The position numbers were made by a program, and so were the translations under genes. Below are positions 24,558 to 33,339 of a DNA stretch of 64,000 bases, piece by piece. How positions within the stretch are numbered: the stretch's first letter is position 1; every line of letters starts with the position of its first letter. The stretch lies in the NCBI RefSeq assembly GCF_030064165.1, contig NZ_CP125947.1:3534001-3598000 (forward strand). The letters run 5' to 3'. Below the pieces are notes generated by a model. That model worked only from the letters and a program-made list of their open reading frames with translations. It did not search any database and was not told where the DNA came from. Origin of the DNA: Comamonas resistens (lineage in GTDB: Bacteria; Pseudomonadota; Gammaproteobacteria; Burkholderiales; Burkholderiaceae_C).

Positions 24558-26264
24558 TCACTCTTGCCAAGCAGGCGGCATCTCGGCCGCCGCCAGCGGA
24601 TCGCGTGGCTGCACGCGGTGCAGCAGCACCAGCTGCGACAGACGCAGGCGCTCGTTGGATCCGGTCTGCACGGCCTCCCAGGCCATGGCGATGGCCGTAG
24701 TGCAGTTGTACAGGCCCGTGGCGGCCTGGCGGGCCAGAACATCGCCGCCATCTTGCGCGGCCTTCTCGGCCAAGGCGCTGGCGCGGGCCAGGCCGTCTTG
24801 CAGGGCCTGGCGGTAGCCGGGCACCAGCTTGGCCTGATCCAGCAGGCCGCGCAGGTGCTGCTGCAGCACCGGCAGCGAGCCTTCGCGCCTGATGGCGCGG
24901 ATCACGTCCAACGCCACGATATTGCTCGTGCCTTCCCAGATCGAGCCCAGATGGGCATCGCGCACCAGGCGCGGATCACTCCACTCCTCGATGTAGCCGC
25001 AGCCGCCGCGCACCTCCATCGCGTCGCCGGTCACCTTGCGCGCATCGCGGCAGGCGCGGAACTTGATCAGCGGCGTGAGGATGCGCAACAGCGGATAGGC
25101 GCCCTCTTCGCCCGCATCGGAGCGCATCAGCGTCTGCGCGGTCTGGAACACCATGGTGCGCGCCTGCTCGGCAGGCACGCGCAGCTTGTCGAGCTGGCGC
25201 TGCATCAGCGGCATCTGCTCCAGGCGCTTGCCGAAGGCGATGCGCTCATGGGCGATGAATTCGGCCTCGGCCACGGCGCGGCGCATCATGCCGGCCGAGC
25301 GCACGCCGTTCGATAGGCGCGAGTTATTGACCATGTCGGCCATCTGCACGAAGCCCCGGCCCTGCTCGCCCACCAGATAGGCCACGGCGCCGTCCATGCG
25401 GATCTCGCCGCTGGCCATGGACTTGGTGCCCAGCTTGTCCTTGAGGCGAATGATGCGGTAGTGGTTGGCGCTGCCGTCGTCCAGGGTGCGCGGCAGCAGG
25501 AACAGCGAAATGCCCTTCATGCCCGGCGCCCCGCCCTCCACGCGGGCCAGCACCATGGCGAACTCGGCATCGGGGTTGGAGCAGAACCACTTGTCGCCGC
25601 TCAGGTGCCACGAGCCGTCGGCCTGCGGGGCAGCCATGGTCAGCGTGTTGGCGATGTCCGAGCCGGCGGCCTGCTCGGTCATGAACATGGCGCCTTGCGC
25701 CTGTTCATCCCAGTCCAGCGACAGCAGCTGCGGCAGGTATTTGTTGACCAGCTCGGGCGTGCCGAATTTCTTGAGCGTGCGTGTCAGCGAATCGGTCATG
25801 GACAGCGGGCAGCACAGACCGAACTCCGACTGCACGAACAGATAGGTCAGCGCGTACTTGACGATGGGCGGCATCTTGCCTTGCCAGCCCAGCATGTCAT
25901 CGCGGTGCGAGATGGCCTGCAGGCCGAACTCGCCATAGGCAATGCGCTCCAGTTCCTCATAGGCCGGGTGCTTGATGATGCGCTGGCTGTCCACGCCAGC
26001 GCGCGTGCGGTATTCCAGCGCGGGCGGATTCCTGTCGGCAATTCCGGCCAGCTCGTCGATGCGCCCGCCGGCCAGCTCGCCCATGCGCCGCAGATAGGGC
26101 TGGAGATGAGCCAGCAAATCGGCCGGCAGATAGAGTTTTAGCAACGACTGCAGCTCAGAGTCGGTGGCGTAGAAATTGGCACCGTGGCGGTCTGGCACGG
26201 GGTGAGCCGCAATATGGGAGGCCTGGGCCACTGCGTGCATCTGGGTCTTATCGTTGGCGGACAT
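24558..26264 (-). CDS. AidB-like acyl-CoA dehydrogenase
   Basis: 568 residues, FAD-dependent. The N-terminal 90 residues (FYATDSELQSLLKLYLPADL, then GELAGGRIDELAGIADRNPP) resemble the AidB N-terminal domain. The dehydrogenase core shows SLCCP-like QSEFGLCCPLSMTDS, MFMTEQAAGSDIANT, SGDKWFCSNPDAE, and C-terminal GGCGYIEEWSDPRLVRD and IWEGTSNIVALDV. Start 26264 (MSANDKTQMHAV) has AGGAGAC upstream. It is the first gene of the operon divergent from the LysR regulator. Its context with a CoA-transferase favours a catabolic acyl-CoA oxidation over an alkylation-damage role, but the AidB domain leaves that open. Confidence 0.9.
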   Translation of the reverse strand: MSANDKTQMHAVAQASHIAAHPVPDRHGANFYATDSELQSLLKLYLPADLLAHLQPYLRRMGELAGGRIDELAGIADRNPPALEYRTRAGVDSQRIIKHPAYEELERIAYGEFGLQAISHRDDMLGWQGKMPPIVKYALTYLFVQSEFGLCCPLSMTDSLTRTLKKFGTPELVNKYLPQLLSLDWDEQAQGAMFMTEQAAGSDIANTLTMAAPQADGSWHLSGDKWFCSNPDAEFAMVLARVEGGAPGMKGISLFLLPRTLDDGSANHYRIIRLKDKLGTKSMASGEIRMDGAVAYLVGEQGRGFVQMADMVNNSRLSNGVRSAGMMRRAVAEAEFIAHERIAFGKRLEQMPLMQRQLDKLRVPAEQARTMVFQTAQTLMRSDAGEEGAYPLLRILTPLIKFRACRDARKVTGDAMEVRGGCGYIEEWSDPRLVRDAHLGSIWEGTSNIVALDVIRAIRREGSLPVLQQHLRGLLDQAKLVPGYRQALQDGLARASALAEKAAQDGGDVLARQAATGLYNCTTAIAMAWEAVQTGSNERLRLSQLVLLHRVQPRDPLAAAEMPPAWQE

Positions 26265-26330
26265 GCGAGCGTCTCCTGCTGAATTCGTTTGCCGCAAATT
26301 TCAGCACCCTCATGTATTCGCTTCAAATAT

Positions 26331-26361
26331 TATTAAAATCTTTCTCCATACTTTTTTAATA
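26331..26361. promoter_or_regulatory. Inverted repeat TATTAAAA-N15-TTTTAATA
   Basis: Perfect 8-bp arms lie in the short AT-rich divergent region between the AidB-like gene and the LysR gene, ending 12 bp before the LysR start. The spacing and location fit a LysR-type operator serving both promoters. Confidence 0.5.
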
Positions 26362-26372
26362 TCAAAAACACC

Positions 26373-27260
26373 ATGGAACTGCGGCTGCTGCACTACTTCG
26401 TCACACTGGCCGAAGAGCTTCACTTCAGCCGCGCGGCCCAGCGGCTGTCGATCTCGCAGCCGCCGCTGTCCGTGGCGATCAGGCAGCTGGAGCAAGAGCT
26501 GCAGGCCCAGCTGTTCGAGCGCAGCAGCAAGGGCGTGCGGCTCACGGCCGCCGGAGAGCATCTGCTGGACAAGGCGCGCCAGTTGCTGGCGCTGAGCCGG
26601 CAGGCCGCGCAAGAAACGCGCGATGTGGCCCAGGGCACGCGCGGCCATCTGCGCCTGGGCTTTGTCGGCTCCAGCCTGTACCGCGGCCTGCCCCAGGCGC
26701 TGGAGCAGTTCCAGCAAACCCACCCCCAGGTGCGCGTGGACATGCTGGAGGCCAACAGCGCCGAGCAGATCCTGGATCTGCAGCAGATGCGGCTGGACAT
26801 GGCCCTGGTCCACTCCATACAGCCGCCCGAGGGCATTGCCAGCCAGCTCATCATGGAAGAGCCCTTCGTGGTCTGCCTGCCCGAGCAGCATGCGCTGCAT
26901 GCCAGCGCAGCCATCGACCTGGCCGAACTCAGGAACGACCGGCTGATCCTGTTTTCCAGTCTGGTCTCGCCCACCTACCACCAGCGCATCTACGAGATGT
27001 GCCTGGCCCACGGCTTCGCGCCCGAGGTAAGGCACGAGGTGCGGCACTGGCTGTCGGTGATCTCGCTGGTCTCGCTGGGCCAGGGCGTGGCGCTGGTGCC
27101 CGCGGCACTGGAACGCGTGGGCATGCCGCGCCTGGTGTTCCGCCCTCTGCTGGGCTCACACCCCTCGTCCGAGATGCTGGCCATGTGGCGCCGCACGCCG
27201 GCCAATCCGCTGGTGCAGGCGCTGCTGGCCTGCCTGCAGCAGGCCGTGGCCGAGCTCTGA
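26373..27260 (+). CDS. LysR-family transcriptional regulator
   Basis: 295 residues. N-terminal winged helix MELRLLHYFVTLAEELHFSR / AAQRLSISQPPLSVAIRQLE (1-60), then an effector domain beginning GHLRLGFVGSSLYRGLPQAL and including RVDMLEANSAEQI and VCLPEQHAL. Of the BenM/CatR-like subgroup by sequence feel. It is divergent by 108 bp from the operon dehydrogenase-Bug protein-CoA-transferase and is probably its activator, sensing the substrate or an acyl-CoA intermediate. Confidence 0.92.
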   Translation: MELRLLHYFVTLAEELHFSRAAQRLSISQPPLSVAIRQLEQELQAQLFERSSKGVRLTAAGEHLLDKARQLLALSRQAAQETRDVAQGTRGHLRLGFVGSSLYRGLPQALEQFQQTHPQVRVDMLEANSAEQILDLQQMRLDMALVHSIQPPEGIASQLIMEEPFVVCLPEQHALHASAAIDLAELRNDRLILFSSLVSPTYHQRIYEMCLAHGFAPEVRHEVRHWLSVISLVSLGQGVALVPAALERVGMPRLVFRPLLGSHPSSEMLAMWRRTPANPLVQALLACLQQAVAEL

Positions 27261-27348
27261 CCTCAGGTCATCGAGCCTCAAGTGCGGGTACTGGTCGGCG
27301 TTGATCGCCATCTAGCGCGGAAGACATCAATGAGCAGACCGATGGCGG

Positions 27349-28149
27349 TCAATGCATAGGCCGGCCAAGCCGTTTGCTCGCTCTTGATATAGCGTAATTC
27401 ACAAGGCAGTAAAGCGCCGCCACAACAAGGTATACGGGCACCAGCGAGTGGTAGTTGGCGATGAGTACCTTGCCGTTCTGCATGAGCTCACCATAGGTGA
27501 CGACGTAGCCAAAAGTGGTGTCCTTGACCACAATGACCAGTTGCGCGACCAGTGCCGGAACGATGTAGCGAAGGGCCTGGGGAAAAACGATAAAGAAAAA
27601 AGCCTGGGCTTCGGTCAGCCCCAGGCTTCGCGCTGCATCGGTCTGGCCGCGGGGTACGGCAAGCACGCCAGCGCGGTAGACCTCGGCGACCACGGCGGCG
27701 GTACTCAGGCCTATGGGCAAGGTCAGCATCCAATAGGTGCTCAGCTTGATCCCGGCTGACGGCAGCACCAGAAAGCACACATAGATGAGCAGCAGCGTCG
27801 GCGTGCCACGCAGAAACTCGATGACTGCAATGCTAGGCCAACGCACAAGCCTCAGTCGCGACAGACGCCCCACCAGCAACAGCAGCCCGAGGGCCAGCGC
27901 AATGACGGCGGCCATCGCCGCCGATGCCAGCGTGCCGAGCAGGCCTTTGGCGAGAAAGCTCCAGGTCGTCGACCAGGCAAAGAATCCCCAATATTGGGCA
28001 TCAAGCTGCCCTGCTGAATGGAAGCGGAGCACGACGGCCGCAACCAGCAGGAGCAGCACAGCTACGGCGATCACGCTCAGGGCCCGTGTGACAGTCCGGG
28101 CCTGGGGGCTTGGCGCAGCAAACAGAATGTCTTCCAGAGAGCGGCTCAT
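27349..28149 (-). CDS. Polar amino-acid ABC transporter permease (second)
   Basis: 266 residues with about five to six membrane helices. The permease EAA-like loop reads AARSLGLTEAQAFFFIVFPQ. EFLRGTPTLLLIYVCFLVLP is the typical HisMQ-family segment. Its start overlaps the preceding permease stop by 4 bp (ATGA). Last gene of the operon; convergent with the LysR gene. Glutamate/aspartate-type or related polar amino acid is the likely cargo. Confidence 0.92.
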   Translation of the reverse strand: MSRSLEDILFAAPSPQARTVTRALSVIAVAVLLLLVAAVVLRFHSAGQLDAQYWGFFAWSTTWSFLAKGLLGTLASAAMAAVIALALGLLLLVGRLSRLRLVRWPSIAVIEFLRGTPTLLLIYVCFLVLPSAGIKLSTYWMLTLPIGLSTAAVVAEVYRAGVLAVPRGQTDAARSLGLTEAQAFFFIVFPQALRYIVPALVAQLVIVVKDTTFGYVVTYGELMQNGKVLIANYHSLVPVYLVVAALYCLVNYAISRASKRLGRPMH

Positions 28150-28808
28150 CGCAATATCCGCGCTTTCTTTTCCAGCGCAGCACCGGCCCAGGCAATGAGC
28201 AAACCAGTCGCTACATACATCGCTGCAGCCACGGCGAACGCGGCAATGCCGGCTGCCGAGTCGTTGGCGATCTTGGACACGAGTGCGGTAAGTTCGCGGC
28301 CAGGAAACGGCAGCTGCGACGCCAAAGAAGTCGACAACATCAGCGCAATGAGCAGCGAGGTCATGGGCTGTACCACCGAGCGCAGCGCCTGCGGCAATAC
28401 CACGGCAGAAATAATCTGCATCGGCCGCATGCCGAGGCTGAGTGCGGCCTCAATCTGGCTGCCGGGAATGGTGTTGATGCCCGAGCGCAGGTAGTCTGCC
28501 GTGAACGCGGAGCAGACCAGCGTCAACGTCAGGATCACGCTGGGTTCATAGTCGATCACGACCTCGAGATCGGGCAACGCGAACACGATGAAGATCAATA
28601 GCGCCACACTGGGAATGTTGCGGAAGATCTCGACATAGATGCTCAGGACGAAACGCAGCGGCGGCAATGGCAGCAGCCTAAGCACCGCCACGACCACGCC
28701 CAGCAAGAAGCCGGGTACGAACGACACAATCGTGAGCTTCCACGTCAGCAACAGGGCCTGCCCGAAGGCAGGCCCGTAGTCGGCCAGGAGCCGAGAGACA
28801 TCCCCCAT
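28146..28808 (-). CDS. Polar amino-acid ABC transporter permease (first)
   Basis: 220 residues, about five membrane helices. VEIFRNIPSVALLIFIVFALP near the N-terminal third and the cytoplasmic EAA loop EAALSLGMRPMQIISAVVLPQ mark a HisMQ/GltJK-type permease. It starts 3 bp after the binding-protein stop and overlaps the next permease by 4 bp, so all three genes are translated as a unit. Confidence 0.92.
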   Translation of the reverse strand: MGDVSRLLADYGPAFGQALLLTWKLTIVSFVPGFLLGVVVAVLRLLPLPPLRFVLSIYVEIFRNIPSVALLIFIVFALPDLEVVIDYEPSVILTLTLVCSAFTADYLRSGINTIPGSQIEAALSLGMRPMQIISAVVLPQALRSVVQPMTSLLIALMLSTSLASQLPFPGRELTALVSKIANDSAAGIAAFAVAAAMYVATGLLIAWAGAALEKKARILR

Positions 28809-28811
28809 CGC

Positions 28812-29714
28812 TCAAGGAATCGCGGGTGGCGTCGGAACGGCCGTGCTGCCGGTGCGCTGCCCGATGGATACGGTCCAGAGCTTGGCCCAGGTACCGTCGG
28901 CCTCCAGCTTCTTCAGGAAGGCATTGATAAAGGCCACACCGTCCGAGCCCTTGGGCAATCCAACGCCGTAGGGGTCCTGCGCACCGAATGGCGCGCCCGC
29001 CAGCCGCGCATTGCTGGCGCCAAGGCTCAGGGCGTTGAGCAGCAGCGTGTAATCGGTCACGTAGGCATCCACGCGCCCCTGGCGCAACGCATCGAGGGCT
29101 TCCTGGTGCGTCTGGAACTCCTGCACGACAGCCTTGGGAGCGTACTGAGCCAGTATCGCGGGCCCTGTGGAGCCAGCCTGTGTGGCGACCTTCTTGCCAG
29201 CCAGATCGTTGTACGACTGGACCATCTTGTTGTTCGCCTTGACCAGCACCCCGGACTGCGACGTGTAGTAGGGGCCGGCGAACGAGATCTTCTCGGCGCG
29301 AGCGGGGGTGATGGAGTAGGTGGCGAAGACCATGTCCACCTGATTGTTGATGAGCACCTGCTCGCGCGTGGACGAGGTCACCTGCGTGAACTGATACTTG
29401 GCAGCATCACCCAGAATGTAGCGAGTGATGAGCTGGGCCAGACCTGCATCGAAGCCGCGGATCTTGCCGTCCTTCTCGTTGAGCAGCGAGAAAAGATTCG
29501 AGGTCTGCACACCGCCGAAGCGTAGCGTTCCGGCCTTCTTGATCTTGCTGGCCCAGGTGCTGGATGCAATGGTCGCCGCATCGGCAACAGGACCCTGCGC
29601 AACCAGAGCGTCATAGGCCGCTGCATTGATGGGCGCGCCCTGTGCGAAAAGCGCCCCACCGGTGACGAGTGCCAGTGCAGCCACGGTGGATTTCAGAATG
29701 GATTTGATCGACAT
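28812..29714 (-). CDS. Polar amino-acid ABC transporter binding protein
   Basis: 300 residues. Signal peptide MSIKSILKSTVAALALVTGG ending near LFAQG, followed by an SBP_bac_3 domain: GTLRFGGVQTSNLF, GKIRGFDAGLAQLITRYILG, VDMVFATYSITPARAEKISF, GPYYTSQSG and KKVATQAGSTGPAIL. Resembles GluB/PEB1-type glutamate or aspartate binders. A GAAGAA motif precedes the start. It is first in the operon with two permeases; no ATP-binding subunit gene is in the operon or anywhere in the window, so the ATPase must be supplied from elsewhere. Confidence 0.92.
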   Translation of the reverse strand: MSIKSILKSTVAALALVTGGALFAQGAPINAAAYDALVAQGPVADAATIASSTWASKIKKAGTLRFGGVQTSNLFSLLNEKDGKIRGFDAGLAQLITRYILGDAAKYQFTQVTSSTREQVLINNQVDMVFATYSITPARAEKISFAGPYYTSQSGVLVKANNKMVQSYNDLAGKKVATQAGSTGPAILAQYAPKAVVQEFQTHQEALDALRQGRVDAYVTDYTLLLNALSLGASNARLAGAPFGAQDPYGVGLPKGSDGVAFINAFLKKLEADGTWAKLWTVSIGQRTGSTAVPTPPAIP

Positions 29715-30018
29715 GCGGTCTTCTTCGATGGTCTGTGACGCGAATCAATATAAAGCAGCTATGGCATGGCGCGAGCCGCTCGCCCGAGCTTGGCACCATT
29801 GTGCACACAATACGACCCTTCTGCCGTTCATCGCGGCAGCCACCACGGACCGACTTTGGAGCAGCCCCTCGCCTTGCCTGGCATTCATTCAAGGTCTGAC
29901 TCGGCCCCGGAACTGGTTGATGCCTTTCGCGAACATTGCGCCGCCAAGTCCGAATATCGGAGATCAGCAGGAACCGGTCGACCGGGCCCAATCAAACATG
30001 TGTGCATAAGCCTTGCGC
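29715..30018. other. Promoter region of the amino-acid ABC importer
   Basis: 304 bp between the binding-protein start and the YdeI-like gene stop (both minus strand). It holds a TATATT -10-like box near 29750 on the minus strand next to a small 'ATAGCTGCTTTATA' repeat-like sequence, the dyad at 29797-29812, and otherwise sequence without a supported gene. Confidence 0.5.
29797..29812. promoter_or_regulatory. Dyad ATTGTG-CA-CACAAT upstream of ABC importer
   Basis: The 15 bp CATTGTGCACACAAT are identical to the sequence upstream of acnA (22171). The site lies 83 bp before the binding-protein start. Two independent copies of a 15-bp dyad, each in a promoter region and none noticed in coding DNA, support a common transcription factor. 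Confidence 0.55.
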
Positions 30019-30636
30019 TCAAGTTCTGGCACGGGGCTTGAAGATATGAATGGTTTCGCCGCGCGCGAGCATTGCCACCAGTTGGACGATGCGATTGGCG
30101 CGCGTCTCGGCTTTTACGGCGGTCTGGATGCGCCACAGCACCGCGTAGCGGTTGGCCGCATTGAGCGTTGCGAAAAAGGCCTTGGCCTTGGGCTCGGCTT
30201 CCAGCGCGGCCAGCAGATCCTCTGGGACCCTGGACGTGCGTGCACCGTCGTAAGCCCGCGCCCAGCGCCCGTCAGCCTTGGCGGCTTCGATCTGCGCCTG
30301 GCCCGCCGCCTGCATGCGGCCCGCCTCAATGAGTGCCTCGGCCTTGTCGACATTGGTTTTCGACCAGATGCTGCGCGCGCGCCGCGGCGTGAAGCGCTGG
30401 AGAAAATGCTGATCGTCGAGACCTTTTTTCTGGCCATCGATCCAGCCCCAACAAAGTGCGATCTCCACGGCCTCAGGGTAGGTCACACTGGGTTCATCGG
30501 AGCCCCGCTTGGCGATCTTGAGCCAGAGACCGTCGGAAGTGGCGTGATGCTTTTTCAGCCAGGCCTCGAAAGCCTTGGCACTTTTGAACAAGGTCGGGAC
30601 GGAGCCGAGTTGCGCGGCTGATTTGGCGGTAGGCAT
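30019..30636 (-). CDS. YdeI/OmdA-family protein
   Basis: 205 residues, no signal peptide. Matches the YdeI (bacteriocin-protection, OmpD-associated) family: FKSAKAFEAWLKKHHATSDG, YPEAVEIALCWGWIDGQKKG, FLQRFTPRRARSIWSKTN and the C-terminal LAALEAEPKAKAFFATLNAA block. Function is poorly known; relatives have been linked to envelope stress and bacteriocin tolerance. It is monocistronic and followed on its upstream side by IS-flanking DNA. Confidence 0.88.
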   Translation of the reverse strand: MPTAKSAAQLGSVPTLFKSAKAFEAWLKKHHATSDGLWLKIAKRGSDEPSVTYPEAVEIALCWGWIDGQKKGLDDQHFLQRFTPRRARSIWSKTNVDKAEALIEAGRMQAAGQAQIEAAKADGRWARAYDGARTSRVPEDLLAALEAEPKAKAFFATLNAANRYAVLWRIQTAVKAETRANRIVQLVAMLARGETIHIFKPRART

Positions 30637-30798
30637 TGGCTGGAGTGTGCCGCAAAAGCCCTAGCGCAGCACGCTGCATGGAGGCATTGGGTGCCTCGCC
30701 GTGGCATGGAAACTGCGGCTAGGTAAGAGTCCACGCAGCAGGCCAGGAAGCGGCCATGGGCTCTAGTCTTGGCCAATTGCAGCTGTTGCTGTTCGATC

Positions 30799-32479
30799 GA
30801 GGCTGTGTGAAAACCCTCTCGTAGCCAACCCATGACCTGAATAAAGTCAATTCATCTCGGTTTCGGGAGATGGCATGCCTCGATTCATTGAAGGTCAAGC
30901 GCGGCAGCAAGTGACGCTGATGCCGGAATGTCTGGAGGACTTTATTGCTAAAGACAACCCGGTACGTGTTGTCGATGCCTTTGTCAGCGAACTCAATCTG
31001 CAGGCTTTGGGTTTTGACGGTGCAGAGCCTGCCTGTACGGGCAGACCTTCTTACCACCCAGCCGTGCTGCTCAAGATCTACATCTACGGCTATCTCAATC
31101 GGCTGCAATCGAGCAGACGGCTTGAACGTGAATGCCAGCGTAACGTTGAACTGATGTGGCTGACTGGGCGCTTGGCTCCTGACTTCAAAACGATTGCAGA
31201 CTTCCGCCGTGACAACGGCTCAGGCATTCGCAATGTGTGCCGCCGATTCGTACTTCTCTGCCGTGATCTGAAACTGTTCAGCCAGGCGCTGGTGGCCATT
31301 GATGGCAGCAAATTCAAAGCCGTCAACACGCGTGACAAGAACTTCACCTTGGGCAAGATCGACAAGCGGCAGCAGCAGATCGAAGAAAGCATCCAACGTT
31401 ATCTGACGGCTTTGGATACAGCGGACCGCACGCAGCCTGTGGAGCTCGAAGCCAAGACCACAAGGCTCCAAGACAAGATCGCCATGTTGCGCAAGCAAAT
31501 GCGGGTGCTCGATGCAGTGAAGGAGCAACTCAAAGAGCAGCCCGAGAAGCAACTCTCGATGACAGATCCTGATGCACGGTCCATGGCAACCAGTGGTCGA
31601 GGCTCGGGCATGGTGGCCTATAACGTGCAGGTGGCGGTCGATGCCAAACATCACCTGATCGTCACTCATGAGGTCACCAACCAAGGGCATGACAGAGCTG
31701 CTCTGGCATCCATGGCTCAAGCAGCTCGCAAGGCAATGGGAAAACGCAAACTGCAAGCTATTGCAGATCGTGGCTATTACAGCGGTGAGCAAATCAAAGC
31801 GTGTGAAGATACAAGCATTGCAGCCATTCTTCCCAAGCCCAACACATCGGGTGCCCGAGCTCACGGGCGCTTTGACCGCTCAGACTTCATCTATATCCAA
31901 AGCGACGATGAATTCCAATGCCCTGCGGAACAGCGCGCGATCTATCGTTTTACGCGGGAAGAGAACGGCTTACAGATGCGTCGTTACTGGAGCAGTGCGT
32001 GTACGCAATGCACGATAAAAGCCCAATGCACACCGAGCGACTACCGCCGCATCAGCCGATGGGAGCACGAAGACGTGCTGGAGCGAGCACAACAGCGCTT
32101 GGACCAGATGCCCGACGCCATGATGGTGAGAAGAAGGACAGTCGAGCACGTGTTTGGCACCCTCAAGCATTGGATGGGGTACACGCACTTCCTGACCAGG
32201 CGACTGCGCAACGTCAGCACGGAGATGAGCTTGAATGTGCTGGCTTACAACCTCAAGCGAGTGCTTGGAATCCTCGGGTTCGACAAAACGATGACGGCGA
32301 TGCATCTGGTGGGCGGGTGAGCCCTTTTAAAACCGGGAAATTAGCGACCCAAGGGTTCTGGAATGCAATGAGAAGGCTAAGGGCGCTCTTGGCGTCGAAG
32401 GCGCCTCAGTCGTGCTTGCCTGAAATCTGCCAGTTGGATTGTTCAGCCATTAATAGTTTTTGCGTTTCCACACAGCCTC
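30799..32479 (+). mobile_element. IS1182-family insertion sequence, intact
   Basis: About 1.68 kb. The left end GAGGCTGTGTGAAAAC (30799) and the right end GTTTCCACACAGCCTC (to 32479) are near-perfect inverted repeats, with a second short match further in. GATC flanks both ends (30795-30798 and 32480-32483) and may be a 4-bp target duplication or a palindromic extension of the ends. The single transposase gene inside is full length. It inserted into non-coding DNA, so no gene appears disrupted. Confidence 0.9.
30875..32320 (+). CDS. IS1182-family transposase
   Basis: 481-residue DDE transposase. N-terminal YHPAVLLKIYIYGYLNRLQS and SSRRLERECQRNVELMWLTG are the DUF772 part. The catalytic acids are plausibly in LVAIDGSKFKAVN, AIADRGYYSGEQI and RRTVEHVFGTLKHWMG. 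A zinc-finger-like Cys cluster CTQCTIKAQC precedes the last motif. Uninterrupted reading frame, so the element is probably active. Confidence 0.95.
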   Translation: MPRFIEGQARQQVTLMPECLEDFIAKDNPVRVVDAFVSELNLQALGFDGAEPACTGRPSYHPAVLLKIYIYGYLNRLQSSRRLERECQRNVELMWLTGRLAPDFKTIADFRRDNGSGIRNVCRRFVLLCRDLKLFSQALVAIDGSKFKAVNTRDKNFTLGKIDKRQQQIEESIQRYLTALDTADRTQPVELEAKTTRLQDKIAMLRKQMRVLDAVKEQLKEQPEKQLSMTDPDARSMATSGRGSGMVAYNVQVAVDAKHHLIVTHEVTNQGHDRAALASMAQAARKAMGKRKLQAIADRGYYSGEQIKACEDTSIAAILPKPNTSGARAHGRFDRSDFIYIQSDDEFQCPAEQRAIYRFTREENGLQMRRYWSSACTQCTIKAQCTPSDYRRISRWEHEDVLERAQQRLDQMPDAMMVRRRTVEHVFGTLKHWMGYTHFLTRRLRNVSTEMSLNVLAYNLKRVLGILGFDKTMTAMHLVGG

Positions 32480-32586
32480 GATCCATTGCGGTCGGTCGCA
32501 GTGTGATCGATCAATGCTTGCTTTGCAGGGCGGATTCAACTGGCCAATGCAACACATGCGCTGAACATCTCTGCGGGGGCGTGCGC

Positions 32587-33027
32587 TCATACCTTGGCGA
32601 GGAAGGCCGCCGCATCACCCGCTTCACACTTCCAGTCTGCGAAGACCCCAACCAGATTGCATTCCACACAGTGGCAAGCGATGTAGTACCAGCGCACGTC
32701 ATGTGTGCCCTCGTACACGGAGACACCGGACATCAGCTCGAACACCTCGTTCTCGCACACACATTCGTGCGCCTCGGGGTTGGCCTCTTCAATGTAGTCC
32801 GCGCTGTCGCCCATCAGGTGTTTCTGCCCGCAGTCGGTGCAGGTGCGGATTGCCACGCCGGCTTCTTCATCGGTCTGCAGCGCAAAAGTCCGGCACCCGC
32901 AATTGCATTTGGACGAGGCAAACCGGACGGCCTCATGGCGATTCGCAACGCTGTAGTTGCGCAGTTCGGCTTGGGTGTCACCGGACGTCGTTCCGTACCA
33001 GAACTCGCCCTTCTTCGTCAGTGCCAT
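32587..33027 (-). CDS. Cys-rich zinc-ribbon-like hypothetical protein
   Basis: 146 residues from the start at 33027 (MALTKKGEFWYGTTSGDTQA). The open frame continues upstream to 33225, but that part reads like non-coding sequence. Several Cys pairs are visible: SSKCNCGCRTF, RTCTDCGQKH, HECVCENEVF and YIACHCVECNLVG, which could make two zinc ribbons. No membrane segment or signal peptide. Its family was not recognised beyond that. It sits alone next to the IS right end, within sequence that looks eroded. Confidence 0.75.
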   Translation of the reverse strand: MALTKKGEFWYGTTSGDTQAELRNYSVANRHEAVRFASSKCNCGCRTFALQTDEEAGVAIRTCTDCGQKHLMGDSADYIEEANPEAHECVCENEVFELMSGVSVYEGTHDVRWYYIACHCVECNLVGVFADWKCEAGDAAAFLAKV

Positions 33028-33339
33028 TGATGATGCTCCATTCTTCAAGGCGGGCTTCCCGGCAGACCTGACGCCAAGCTTGTCCCGATCATCTGGATTT
33101 TGCCTGAAGGCACGGTGAATCGTCGTCAAGCAGCCATTCGCGAATAGCTTGCTCCTGGCCGATTGCAGCCGGTCACAGCAGCAGTCTGGTCGACCGGAAT
33201 ACGTATTCAAGCAATGCGAATGCATCTGCTTACAGCCCGCATCCAGAGTGTTGGCGCTCGGGAATTGATAGCTGTCTTTGATTCCTGAAGCCAGTCGCGG
33301 GATACTTCGGGCTTCGCAAACTCAACGAGAACAACAAAC
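33028..33339. other. Non-coding, eroded-looking spacer upstream of bfr
   Basis: 312 bp between the Cys-rich gene and bfr. It contains TGGCCGATTGCAGC (33156-33169), nearly the same as TGGCCAATTGCAGC at 30770-30783 left of the IS, and other degenerate repeat-like pieces. No supported gene; the bfr promoter must be at its right end. Confidence 0.4.
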
